Origin: Aquifex aeolicus
GTDB lineage: Bacteria > Aquificota > Aquificia > Aquificales > Aquificaceae
Reading direction: 5' to 3'
Assembly: GCA_015661465.1 (NCBI GenBank)
Contig: DQVZ01000175.1
Location: 1-8,923 of the forward strand
Length of the DNA: 8,923 bases
In this document: positions 1 to 7,180 of the stretch, piece by piece
Numbering within the stretch: the first letter of the stretch is position 1
Layout of the letters: the number at the start of each line of letters is the position of its first letter
Notes under the pieces: generated by a model
What the model saw: the letters and a program-made list of their open reading frames with translations, nothing else
Database searches by the model: none
What the model was told of the DNA's origin: nothing
Made by a program: the position numbers and the translations under genes

Positions 1-1436
1 AATGGTGTGTCATCTCCCATAGCCCAGGTCATTTCGTTTCCGTTTTCAGCCATGTACTTTATCTGATTCTTTATTTCCTCTTCGCTCCAACCGAAAGCCA
101 CAAGTTTTCTTTTTCTATCGGGGTCATCCTTCGGCTTTTCCAATTTGTAGTTATTCTCTATTTCAGAAAGTCTGAGCAGATGTTCGTCCAGCCATTCTTT
201 ATAGGGTTTCGAGTTTGCTAGCTCTTCTAGAATTTCTTTGGTTTTCTTTATTTTTCCTTCTCCAATTTCTATGATTATCGTATCACCAGGTCCCAATCTC
301 CCTTTTTCCACTACTTCTTTACCGCTTAAATCCACCATACCAACTTCGGAACCAAGAACCACAAATCCGTCTTTCGTAATTACGTATCTCGCAGGTCTGA
401 GACCATTTCTATCGAGGTGAGCTCCGATAACTTTGCCGTCGGTAAAGGCAATTGCCGCAGGACCGTCCCACGGCTTCATAAGTAGAGATTCATACTCTAG
501 AAAAGCTTTAACCTTTTCCGAGAGTCCGGGAACTGTTTCCCAAGCTGGAGGTATAAGCATGTACATTGCATGTTCCGGCTTGTACCCTACGAGACATAGA
601 AGCTCAAATACCCTATCTAAAGAAGCTGAATCACTTTCCTCATGGGAGACTAACGGTTTTACAAGTTCTTCTTTCCCTTTTAATAGCTCATGTTCAAGTT
701 CGTGCTGCAGAGTAAGCATCCAGTTTCTATTTCCTTGAATTGTGTTTATTTCTCCGTTGTGGGCTAAATAACGGAGTGGCTGTGCTAATCTCCAGTTTGG
801 AAGAGTATTTGTAGAGTACCTTTGGTGGAATAATACGAAGGATGTTTCAAAATCCTCATTCAGCAGGTCTTGATAGAAGTTATCCAGCTGAGGAGCTACG
901 AGCATACCCTTGTAAACAACTGTTCTGGTAGAAAGTGAAGCAACGTAAACCTTATCTTCGTATTTTCTTTCTATTTTTCTTCTTACGAAGTAAAGTCTAA
1001 GTTCTCTTTCTTCTTCAGGAATACCTTTCATATCCAAGAAAAGCTGGCGTATCTGAGGCATTACTTTAAGAGCAACTTCTCCAACAGCTTCGGGATTTAT
1101 CGGAACATCTCTCCAGCCGATAACCTTTATACTTTCACTTATAAAGGCTTCCTCTATCTTCGGTTCAATAGGTTCGTATAAAAAGAACACTCCGACTGCT
1201 AAATTGTTTTCGTCGGAAAGGTTATACCCTAACCGTTCTATTTCTTTTAGAAAAAACTTCTTAGGAATTTCCGTAAGTATTCCCGCCCCATCTCCGGTTT
1301 TACCGTCACCGCCTATCGCTCCTCTATGGGTTAAATTCTTAACAGCCTCGATACCTCGCTTTAAAATTTCATAACTTTTTCTTCCGTAAATATCGCATAC
1401 AAATCCTACACCGCAACTATCGTACTCTTGCCACAT
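1..1436 (-). CDS. gltB: Glutamate synthase large subunit, N-terminal part (cut by window edge)
   Basis: GltB makes two glutamates from glutamine and 2-oxoglutarate in ammonia assimilation. The window holds the first 478 codons, intact and in frame, and the rest continues past position 1. Visible here is the class II (Ntn) glutamine amidotransferase domain. A seven-residue propeptide, MWQEYDS, precedes Cys8 in the motif DSCGVGF. In this family the propeptide is removed and the cysteine becomes the N-terminal nucleophile. Further family motifs are HRGAIGGDG (from His37), GDGAGIL (about 48-54), AHNGEINT with Asn227/Gly228 of the oxyanion region, and SDSASLD ending at Asp274. The last residues, MGDDTP, match the start of the linker towards the central and FMN domains of GltB. 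The ATG is supported by a GAGGTG Shine-Dalgarno 5 nt upstream and by the short propeptide. It lies 50 bp after the ABC transporter gene and may share its transcript. The FMN and Fe-S domains cannot be seen, and no gltD is in view. Confidence 0.95.
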   Translation of the reverse strand, partial: MWQEYDSCGVGFVCDIYGRKSYEILKRGIEAVKNLTHRGAIGGDGKTGDGAGILTEIPKKFFLKEIERLGYNLSDENNLAVGVFFLYEPIEPKIEEAFISESIKVIGWRDVPINPEAVGEVALKVMPQIRQLFLDMKGIPEEERELRLYFVRRKIERKYEDKVYVASLSTRTVVYKGMLVAPQLDNFYQDLLNEDFETSFVLFHQRYSTNTLPNWRLAQPLRYLAHNGEINTIQGNRNWMLTLQHELEHELLKGKEELVKPLVSHEESDSASLDRVFELLCLVGYKPEHAMYMLIPPAWETVPGLSEKVKAFLEYESLLMKPWDGPAAIAFTDGKVIGAHLDRNGLRPARYVITKDGFVVLGSEVGMVDLSGKEVVEKGRLGPGDTIIIEIGEGKIKKTKEILEELANSKPYKEWLDEHLLRLSEIENNYKLEKPKDDPDRKRKLVAFGWSEEEIKNQIKYMAENGNEMTWAMGDDTP

Positions 1437-1441
1437 TCTTC

Positions 1442-1447
1442 CACCTC
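1442..1447 (-). promoter_or_regulatory. Strong Shine-Dalgarno of gltB
   Basis: On the minus strand this reads GAGGTG, 5 nt before the gltB ATG at 1436. It fixes the start and shows that gltB has its own efficient translation initiation, unlike the coupled genes upstream. The rest of the 50-bp gap (1437-1486) is A/T-rich. It contains a TATAAA-like stretch on the minus strand but no convincing -35 box, so an internal gltB promoter is possible but not shown. Confidence 0.65.
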
Positions 1448-1486
1448 TGCGCTAAAGTTGTAAGTATTTATAATTTAATAGAAATT

Positions 1487-3142
1487 TCAGCTAATTTGAG
1501 CATTGATACTCACCTTCTTAATTTCGCCTTCCTCGAGTTCTATTAAAAGATTACAGTATTTAAAGCTGTAAGGTCTATGGGCAACCACAAAGAATGTTTT
1601 ATCCGAAAAGTATTTAAAAAGGTTGTCTATAACCTCTTGTTCTGTATTTGCATCTAAGGCGGAAGTCGCTTCATCTAGTATAATTATTTCGGGATTTTTA
1701 AGGAATATTCGTGCTATTGCCAGTCTTTGTTTTTCGCCTCCCGATAAATTTCTCCCTCCCTCTTCAATACGCATATCAAGCAGCTCTTGGGAATTTAGGA
1801 CAAAATCACACTTTGCTAACTCAAGTGCTTTTATCAATTCTTTATCTTTAGCTTGTGGATTGGCTATCAAAAGGTTATCCCTTACGGTACCTCGAAAAAG
1901 TATCACCTCCTGACTGAGAAATCCTATTTTCCTTCTTAAACTCATGAGTTTAAGATTTCTGAGCTCTACTCCATCGAGGAAGATACTTCCTTTATACTCA
2001 ATGAGTCTGGGAATTAATTTTATAAATGTGCTTTTTCCGCTCCCAGTATGGCCTTTAATTCCCACCTTATCACCCTTCTTTAGGGTAAAATCAATATCCT
2101 TCAATATCCTATTCCCGTCAACTTCCACGGAAACACCTTTAAAAATAATGGTATCTTTTAAGCCTTCGAATTCTTTATCCCCTTCCTTTTCCTCAGAAAG
2201 ATTGAGAATGCTAAGTATACGGTCAAAGAGAGGAGTGGAACCTTTAAGGTTCATTACCGCTTTTTGAACTTCCATTATGGGCTTTTGAATCATGAAGAGT
2301 GCAGTGAGAAAGGATATAAAATCACCTGTGGTGATATCTCCACTTACTATCCTCAGCCCTCCTGCAAAAAGTATAATCGCTACAACGAAATAACCGAAAA
2401 TGTAGTTAACTACGGTATTCCCGATTATATAAAGGTTTATCTTTACCGAAGATTTAAAGAATTTTTCAGAAAAATCCGTAAACTTTTTTAAAAAGAGCTT
2501 TTCCGCGAGGAAAATTTTTATATTTTCTATACCTTTGAAGGTTTCAGCTAGAACACTCGCCAGAAGAGAAACCTTTTCTCTTTGCATTGAAAGATGTTTC
2601 TTTTTCTTATTTGAAAAATACTTTGTAAAAATCACCATGAAAGGAAAAAGTAAGAAGATTAGACCTGTAAGAAGGATATCTCTATAGAGTAAAACACCGA
2701 ATAGAGCTACTACAACAATAGGCTCCCTTACGAGTTTAGGCAGATATTCACCAAAAACCTGTTTAAAGCTTTCCAAATCACTTACAACCCTACTTATTAA
2801 ATCTCCTGAGGGAGAATGAATAAAGTAGTTTAGCGGGACTTTCAAAAGTTTTTCGTATACCTGATTCCTTAAAACCATAACCAGCTTCTCGGATATGTAA
2901 ACCAGTGTAAATGTGGATATAAAGAAACCAAGTTGCATAAGGGTTGCCGAACCAAGAAGCAAAATCACATACTTTAAAAGTTCTTCTTGGTTTTTCAAAA
3001 TAAGGACATTATCAACAACATTTTTTATGACCAGTGTTACAGCGGTAGCTCCCGCCGACTGTAGTACTGAACCTGCTAAAGAAAGTAAAAATAAAGGGAT
3101 ATAGGGCTTCAGTAGTGAAAAAAGCCATGGGAAGTATTTCAT
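1487..3142 (-). CDS. MsbA-like ABC half-transporter (fused membrane and ATPase domains)
   Basis: This is an ABC exporter half-transporter of 551 residues, expected to work as an inner-membrane homodimer that moves a lipid or another hydrophobic substrate outward. The N-terminal half has about six membrane helices (roughly residues 10-35, 58-85, 135-175 as a pair, 238-262 and 273-291). The coupling region VPLNYF...GDLISRVVSDL (102-123) is typical of MsbA/multidrug exporters. The ATPase domain has Walker A GHTGSGKST (364-372, Lys370), Q-loop Gln411, signature LSGGE (466-470), Walker B IIILDE (486-491, catalytic Glu491), D-loop SALD (494-497) and H-loop His522, so it looks fully active. It is slightly shorter than E. 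coli MsbA (582). The start codon overlaps the stop of the preceding gene (ATGA), and no clear Shine-Dalgarno is seen, so translational coupling is likely. Its position downstream of a LapA-LapB-like gene favours lipid A/LPS-core export. Family membership alone does not fix the substrate, and a multidrug or peptide exporter remains possible. Confidence 0.92.
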   Translation of the reverse strand: MKYFPWLFSLLKPYIPLFLLSLAGSVLQSAGATAVTLVIKNVVDNVLILKNQEELLKYVILLLGSATLMQLGFFISTFTLVYISEKLVMVLRNQVYEKLLKVPLNYFIHSPSGDLISRVVSDLESFKQVFGEYLPKLVREPIVVVALFGVLLYRDILLTGLIFLLFPFMVIFTKYFSNKKKKHLSMQREKVSLLASVLAETFKGIENIKIFLAEKLFLKKFTDFSEKFFKSSVKINLYIIGNTVVNYIFGYFVVAIILFAGGLRIVSGDITTGDFISFLTALFMIQKPIMEVQKAVMNLKGSTPLFDRILSILNLSEEKEGDKEFEGLKDTIIFKGVSVEVDGNRILKDIDFTLKKGDKVGIKGHTGSGKSTFIKLIPRLIEYKGSIFLDGVELRNLKLMSLRRKIGFLSQEVILFRGTVRDNLLIANPQAKDKELIKALELAKCDFVLNSQELLDMRIEEGGRNLSGGEKQRLAIARIFLKNPEIIILDEATSALDANTEQEVIDNLFKYFSDKTFFVVAHRPYSFKYCNLLIELEEGEIKKVSINAQIS

Positions 3143-4536
3143 TTAAAAAGATTATCGGAGAACTCTTCCCGAGTGTAAAGCTCATTGGATAGGTTAAGAA
3201 TTTTCAGTATATCTTTATACGGTTTTACTTCTTCCTCTAACTCCCTTTCAAAAATCTCTTTTCCTATTTTTTCTATAACCTTTTCGGATATCGTAATAAA
3301 AATTTTAAGTACTTCTTTCTCTTCCTTTTTACTCAACACCTTTATCGTATTTATCCTTTCGTTTTTGATGTATAGAGAAGGAATTTCTGCAATTTTGGAA
3401 ATTAGTTGATTTAATTCATCAAAAAGAGAGTACTTAACTATAAGATTTTTCAGTTTATTTAGAAGAAACAAATAGAAAAGGTAATTTACATTTGCTACGT
3501 AAATGTCTTTAAAAAGAAAAACGTAGTCAGTTTTAGGAAACAAAATTCTCCAGTTATCACCCCATCTATCGGTCTTTTTGGCAGAAAGTAACTTTCCTTC
3601 CTTAAAAACGTAAATGTAGTTTTCTTTTCCCCTTACTATTTTCACTATTCCGTTTTCTTTTAGACTTAGAAGTGTGAGAAATAATTTTCCGAGGGAAATA
3701 TATTTACTCTCGGAAGCTATTACGGGTTTCCCTATAAATGCTTGGGCAAAAATATCTATAAACTCTTCATTTAATTTTACTATGCTGGCCTTAAAATCTC
3801 CGTAAAATTCCATAAGATAATCAAAAATGTCTACCGATACAGGGTAAATACCGAAAATTTCACCGTTTTTAAAAAAGATGTAAATATCTTTTTCTTTACC
3901 TTCTATTTCAACGAATCCCGTAAAGTTTGAGACCTTAAGACTTTCGAGAATTTTTAAAAGGTTAATCCTTTTGTATTCTACAGATTCCAGTATATAATCG
4001 ATTCCTATTTCTTCTATACTCTCCATTTTTTTTATCTCACTAATCTCAACTTTACCCTCTTCCAAAAACTTCTTGAGCTCTCTTAGCTTTTCAAGAACGT
4101 CATCCGCATCCGCAAGTACTTCGAATAGAGTTTTTTTATTGTACTCGGAAAGCTCGGATTTAAACTCAACATTCGTTGTGATTATTAAAGGAAGTATTTC
4201 ATCGATTTCCCTTCTTAAAATTGTGGATTTTATAACCAAACTTTCTATATCTTCTTTTACTTCTCTGAAACTCGATATTGCGGTTTCTTCTTCAAAAGAG
4301 AAATATCCTTCAGTTTCGTAAAGGAGTTCAGAAAGGATAAATATCAACGCATTTAAAAGATTTTTAACTTTACCTGTTTCTATATTTGAATAAAAACCTT
4401 CAACGGTACTTTTATTTATCTTTAAAGAAAGGAATATATTCCTGCTGAGTAGATTTAAATATCCACTTTTTGTCTGTGGAATTCCCGAAAGAACCTCCAA
4501 TAAATCCTGTGGACTTTTTAAATCCCCGCTTATCAT
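3139..4536 (-). CDS. PATAN/DUF4388-like repeat protein, possible partner of the adjacent GTPase
   Basis: This is a 465-residue protein with no signal peptide or membrane helix, probably cytoplasmic. I read up to three PATAN (DUF4388)-like units. Unit 1 is at about 8-85 (DLLEVLSGIPQTKSGYLNL through SELLYETEGYFSFEEE). Unit 2 is at about 190-265, where LLKILESLKVSNFTGFVEI is followed by IYIFFKNGEIFGIYP. Unit 3 is at about 280-343, where LFLTLLSLKENGIVKIV is followed by IYVFKEGKLLSAK. Each shows the pattern of a helix, then a G-[FYI]-[VL] strand, then a strand with a K-x-G-x-[IL] turn. Units 2 and 3 are the clearest. A charged helical linker lies at 86-175 and a helical tail at about 350-465. PATAN domains occur in bacterial signalling and GTPase-associated proteins as protein-interaction modules, and no enzyme motif is visible. 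The gene overlaps the GTPase gene upstream and the ABC gene downstream by ATGA. A GGGAGAT sequence lies 9 nt or less before the ATG. The assignment is by pattern and needs a profile search. Confidence 0.7.
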   Translation of the reverse strand: MISGDLKSPQDLLEVLSGIPQTKSGYLNLLSRNIFLSLKINKSTVEGFYSNIETGKVKNLLNALIFILSELLYETEGYFSFEEETAISSFREVKEDIESLVIKSTILRREIDEILPLIITTNVEFKSELSEYNKKTLFEVLADADDVLEKLRELKKFLEEGKVEISEIKKMESIEEIGIDYILESVEYKRINLLKILESLKVSNFTGFVEIEGKEKDIYIFFKNGEIFGIYPVSVDIFDYLMEFYGDFKASIVKLNEEFIDIFAQAFIGKPVIASESKYISLGKLFLTLLSLKENGIVKIVRGKENYIYVFKEGKLLSAKKTDRWGDNWRILFPKTDYVFLFKDIYVANVNYLFYLFLLNKLKNLIVKYSLFDELNQLISKIAEIPSLYIKNERINTIKVLSKKEEKEVLKIFITISEKVIEKIGKEIFERELEEEVKPYKDILKILNLSNELYTREEFSDNLFK

Positions 4537-5105
4537 TTAAGTAATCTCCCGAATCGTTCCAGCATTTCGGAAATTATTTTATCGAGAGTTTCTTCTACAC
4601 CTACTCCTTCTATAGCTATTGCTTCAACAGAGGGTTTTCCTATTGTATTTACCTCTGTCTCTAAAGTCTCAACAGGTAAAGCATCTTTTAAGTCCCTTTT
4701 ATTATACTGAACAACGATAGGCGTATCTTCTACAGTTTTTCCGTAAAGTTTCAAATCCTCTGCGAGAACCTCTATGAATTCTTTGTTTTCCTTTAATTTA
4801 CTTTCCGAAGAATCGGCTACAAATACCACTCCGTCAGCACCCCTCATAACCATTTTTCTTATGTCGGAGTATATGTGTTGTCCCGGTACAGTATATATGA
4901 TGAAAGAAGCGGTAAAGTCCCCTATTTGCCTTACTTCCTTTGTCATATCAAACACAATAGTCCTCTCCCGTTTAGTATCAAAACTGAGTATATCTTGGGC
5001 TCTCTTTTTAGCTATTTGAACTACATTCGTAGTTTTGCCCGAAAGGGCAGGCCCGTGGTAAACAACCTTAAACTTAACCGATTTCTTTGTATGGTCTATT
5101 ATCAA
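4533..5105 (-). CDS. mglA: MglA-like Ras-family small GTPase
   Basis: This is a 190-residue GTPase of the bacterial MglA family. These proteins are Ras-like switches that set cell polarity, steer type IV pili and gliding motors, and bind membrane-associated effectors. The motifs are G1 GPALSGKTT (18-26, Lys24), RERTIVFDM (46-54), G3 TVPGQ (72-76, Gln76), RGADGVVFVADSS (88-100), G4 NKRD (135-138) and a G5-like region AIEGVGVEETL (164-174). The TVPGQ form of G3, in place of DxxGQ, is a hallmark of MglA. Arg48 aligns with the intrinsic arginine finger in the ERT(L)FFDF segment of Thermus MglA, from memory. The start is TTG: it gives an N-terminus of normal MglA length (KVVYHGP from residue 13) and lies 6 nt behind a strong GGAGG. 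The start lies inside the end of the lapA-lapB-like gene (32-bp overlap), and the stop overlaps the PATAN gene by ATGA. No roadblock-domain MglB (the usual activating protein) is in the window. A type IV pilus or motility role is the main alternative to an envelope role. Confidence 0.92.
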   Translation of the reverse strand: MIIDHTKKSVKFKVVYHGPALSGKTTNVVQIAKKRAQDILSFDTKRERTIVFDMTKEVRQIGDFTASFIIYTVPGQHIYSDIRKMVMRGADGVVFVADSSESKLKENKEFIEVLAEDLKLYGKTVEDTPIVVQYNKRDLKDALPVETLETEVNTIGKPSVEAIAIEGVGVEETLDKIISEMLERFGRLLK

Positions 5106-6180
5106 TGCCCTCCTCCCTCTTTATCTTCAAGGTATTCACTCCTAAACAATTTCTACAAACACTATTATACCTTACGTATTCCTTACCACACTCATCACAT
5201 TCCCATATTCTTACAAGTTCCAGTAGCTTTGAATCATTATCCTTCACTACCTTAAGTTCCCCGAGGGAAGGATTAATATCCTTTAGTTTTTCATTCATAT
5301 TTAACTTAAGATATACGTAGTACAGAACGTCGTCGGGAATAGTATGTTTGTAATTTTCAATTAGGTTCAAAAGTTCCGGAGTGAGTAAATTCCTTTCCTC
5401 CATAATCTTTATCACTTCAGGGAGTATTCCTAAGTTGTAAGCAGCTTCAAAAACTTCACCTCCGCCCACCATACTGGAAAGCAACGCTGCGGATGTCTTG
5501 GAAATTGGAAGATTCCAAAGTTCCTTTAGGATAAGCTCGTCTTTTGTAACCATATACTTTTCCGCGAGGATAGAGGCGAGTACTCTTTCCTCTTTTACCT
5601 TCCTTTCTTTTTCAATCTCTTTTAGGACCTCTCTCTGGAGATTTTCTGCCTTTTCGTAATCTCCATAAACCATATAAATGCTTCTAAGAAGTTTTCTTGC
5701 CCTTTGGTTTTTGTGGTTTTTCCCCAATGCATTTTCGAGAAGAATCATAGCCTCTTCTAAGTCCTTTCTGAAGGTAAGTTCCGCTAAAGCCGTTTCCGCT
5801 ATTCCCTTGTTGTAAAGGTCAAGCTGAACATCCAAACTTTCGCTGAATTCCTTTTTTGTCCTTATGTAGAATGGTAGAAATTCTTCAATTATTAGGAATT
5901 TTCTGAGAAGATTGAAAGCTTTCCCTAAGTAATCCCTCCAGAACAGGTTGAGCAGTTGGTAAACCTTTTCTTCCCTCCTTTTAAGAGCCTTTTCCCTTAA
6001 TTGGTAATAGATTACCGGAGCACTGAAACCTAATCCTACGCTTATGAATACAAGAAGGAACATAGGAAGTTTAACGCTGTAATCGTAAAACTTTACTTCA
6101 CCGGGTTGAAGATTATAGTAAGTAAACGCTACTGCAAATACTAAAATTAACAGTCCTACTAAAACTTTTAAGAACCCCAT
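5074..6180 (-). CDS. LapA-LapB-like fusion: membrane-anchored TPR protein with C-terminal zinc ribbon
   Basis: This 368-residue protein joins features of LapA (YciS, DUF1049) and LapB (YciM). Residues 1-75 resemble LapA. There is a first membrane helix (about 4-21), a short loop with NLQPGEVKFYDYSVKLP, a second helix (about 39-60) and a basic, helical start of the cytoplasmic part. Residues about 80-320 form helical repeats of TPR type. The clearest are ALAELTFRKDLEEAMILLENAL (131-152, in two pieces) and YGDYEKAENLQREVL (172-186). The end has a rubredoxin-like zinc site with Cys328, Cys331, Cys342 and Cys345 (CDEC...CRNC), followed by NTLKIKREEGID, which matches the C-terminus of E. coli LapB in layout. 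LapB restrains LPS synthesis by bringing LpxC to the protease FtsH and also acts as an assembly platform. LapA is its small membrane partner. Here both parts are one polypeptide. It starts 26 bp after cysM without a clear Shine-Dalgarno and overlaps the GTPase gene by 32 bp. The TPR boundaries are approximate. The zinc site and the two-helix anchor are clear. Confidence 0.82.
   Translation of the reverse strand: MGFLKVLVGLLILVFAVAFTYYNLQPGEVKFYDYSVKLPMFLLVFISVGLGFSAPVIYYQLREKALKRREEKVYQLLNLFWRDYLGKAFNLLRKFLIIEEFLPFYIRTKKEFSESLDVQLDLYNKGIAETALAELTFRKDLEEAMILLENALGKNHKNQRARKLLRSIYMVYGDYEKAENLQREVLKEIEKERKVKEERVLASILAEKYMVTKDELILKELWNLPISKTSAALLSSMVGGGEVFEAAYNLGILPEVIKIMEERNLLTPELLNLIENYKHTIPDDVLYYVYLKLNMNEKLKDINPSLGELKVVKDNDSKLLELVRIWECDECGKEYVRYNSVCRNCLGVNTLKIKREEGIDNRPYKEIG
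5108..5119 (-). promoter_or_regulatory. Strong purine-rich Shine-Dalgarno deciding a TTG start
   Basis: On the minus strand this reads GAGGGAGGAGGG, which contains GGAGG 6 nt (and again 3 nt) before the TTG at 5105. It is the strongest ribosome-binding site in the window and lies wholly inside the coding sequence of the upstream TPR gene. It supports the TTG codon as the GTPase start. It may partly offset the weak start codon or allow re-initiation by ribosomes finishing the upstream gene. Confidence 0.75.
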
Positions 6181-6206
6181 GTAAAAATATTGTAAAGGTA
6201 ATTTAT

Positions 6207-7169
6207 CTAATCTCTATCAGAAAATAAAGCCGTAGTTAGATACTTCTCTCCTCCGTCCGGGAAGATAGTAACTATGACTGCATCTTCACCTCTTTGAGCG
6301 AGTTCCCTTGCAAGCTTTATACAAGCCCACAATGCCGCCCCAGAAGATTGTCCTACAAATATGGCTTCTTTCCTTGCAAGTTCACGGGCCCAGTAATATG
6401 CATCTTCAGTTTCTACAAAAATTGTTCTGTCCAAAAATGTTTCATCGAATATTCCGGGTTTAATTGAGCTTTCTATGTGTTTCAAACCCTCTATTCCGTG
6501 GAAGGGATAAGCAGGTTGGACACCTATTATCTGGATTTTTGAGTTGTATATCTTCAGCCTTCTGCCTGTACCCATTATTGTTCCGCCTGTGCCTATCCCG
6601 GCAACAAAGTGGGTAATTCGCCCTTTTGTTTGGTTCCAAATTTCTATTCCCGTGGAATAAAAATGTGCTTTCCAATTGGCAGGGTTATTATACTGGTCAA
6701 GGTAGACGTATTTATCGGGATGCTTTTCCACAAGTTCCCTCACAAAGAGTATTGCTCCATCAGTTCCTTCAAGGGGGTCTGTGAGGTATATTTTAGCGCC
6801 GTAGGCCTTTATAATTTTCTTTCTTTCCTCACTTACATTTGCAGGCATTGCAAGCTCAACAGGTATTCCGAGAGCAGCACCGACCATCGCGAGGGCTATA
6901 CCTGTATTTCCGGAAGTAGCATCTATTACGACCTTACCTTGTTTTATTATTCCTTTTTTTAGTGCATCCAGAAACATGCTGAGGGCAGGTCTATCTTTTA
7001 CAGAACCACCGGGATTATAACTTTCGAGTTTAGCCCATATCTCTATATTCTCAGGAATATCCGAAGGGAGAACGTTTTTTATCCTAACCAGCGGAGTGTT
7101 TCCTACAAGCTTGAGAATAGTTTCCCGCGCTTTCCTATAAGGCTCGTCATGCTGACCTAAAACCCACAT
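6207..7169 (-). CDS. cysM: Cysteine synthase, CysM-type (PLP-dependent)
   Basis: This is a fold-type II PLP enzyme of 320 residues that makes cysteine from an activated serine (O-acetylserine or O-phosphoserine) and a sulfur donor in the cytoplasm. Motifs are LVGNTPLVRI (21-30), NPGGSVKDR (52-60) with the Schiff-base lysine Lys58, the substrate loop TSGNTG (85-90), the PLP phosphate loop GTGGT (193-197), GQSSGAA (273-279) with the serine facing the pyridine nitrogen, and a C-terminal FPDGGEKYLTTALF. The canonical CysK segment KIQGIG near the active site is missing. The place holds FHGIEGLKH (223-231), so this is not a standard CysK and may prefer O-phosphoserine or another sulfur donor. A cystathionine beta-synthase-like enzyme is less likely. 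The protein has about 20 residues before the GNTP motif, slightly longer than E. coli CysM. There is no other in-frame ATG nearby, so Met1 is the likely start. It is the first gene of the minus-strand operon, driven by the promoter at 7187-7215. Confidence 0.93.
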   Translation of the reverse strand: MWVLGQHDEPYRKARETILKLVGNTPLVRIKNVLPSDIPENIEIWAKLESYNPGGSVKDRPALSMFLDALKKGIIKQGKVVIDATSGNTGIALAMVGAALGIPVELAMPANVSEERKKIIKAYGAKIYLTDPLEGTDGAILFVRELVEKHPDKYVYLDQYNNPANWKAHFYSTGIEIWNQTKGRITHFVAGIGTGGTIMGTGRRLKIYNSKIQIIGVQPAYPFHGIEGLKHIESSIKPGIFDETFLDRTIFVETEDAYYWARELARKEAIFVGQSSGAALWACIKLARELAQRGEDAVIVTIFPDGGEKYLTTALFSDRD

Positions 7170-7180
7170 TAGAGAAGATT

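Noticed and set aside
433..738. Open frame of 101 codons on the plus strand
   Set aside because: It lies antisense to the well-supported gltB amidotransferase domain. The translation is Ser-rich and resembles no family.
1437..1486. Possible intrinsic terminator between the ABC gene and gltB
   Set aside because: No G/C-rich stem is present. The A/T richness alone does not make a terminator.
2264..2491. Plus-strand frame of 75 codons inside the ABC transporter
   Set aside because: It is the antisense of membrane-segment codons, and nothing supports translation.
4875..5255. Open frame of 126 codons on the plus strand spanning the GTPase/LapAB junction
   Set aside because: It is antisense to two genes with clear motifs. 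Its composition is that of a shadow frame and no family pattern is seen.
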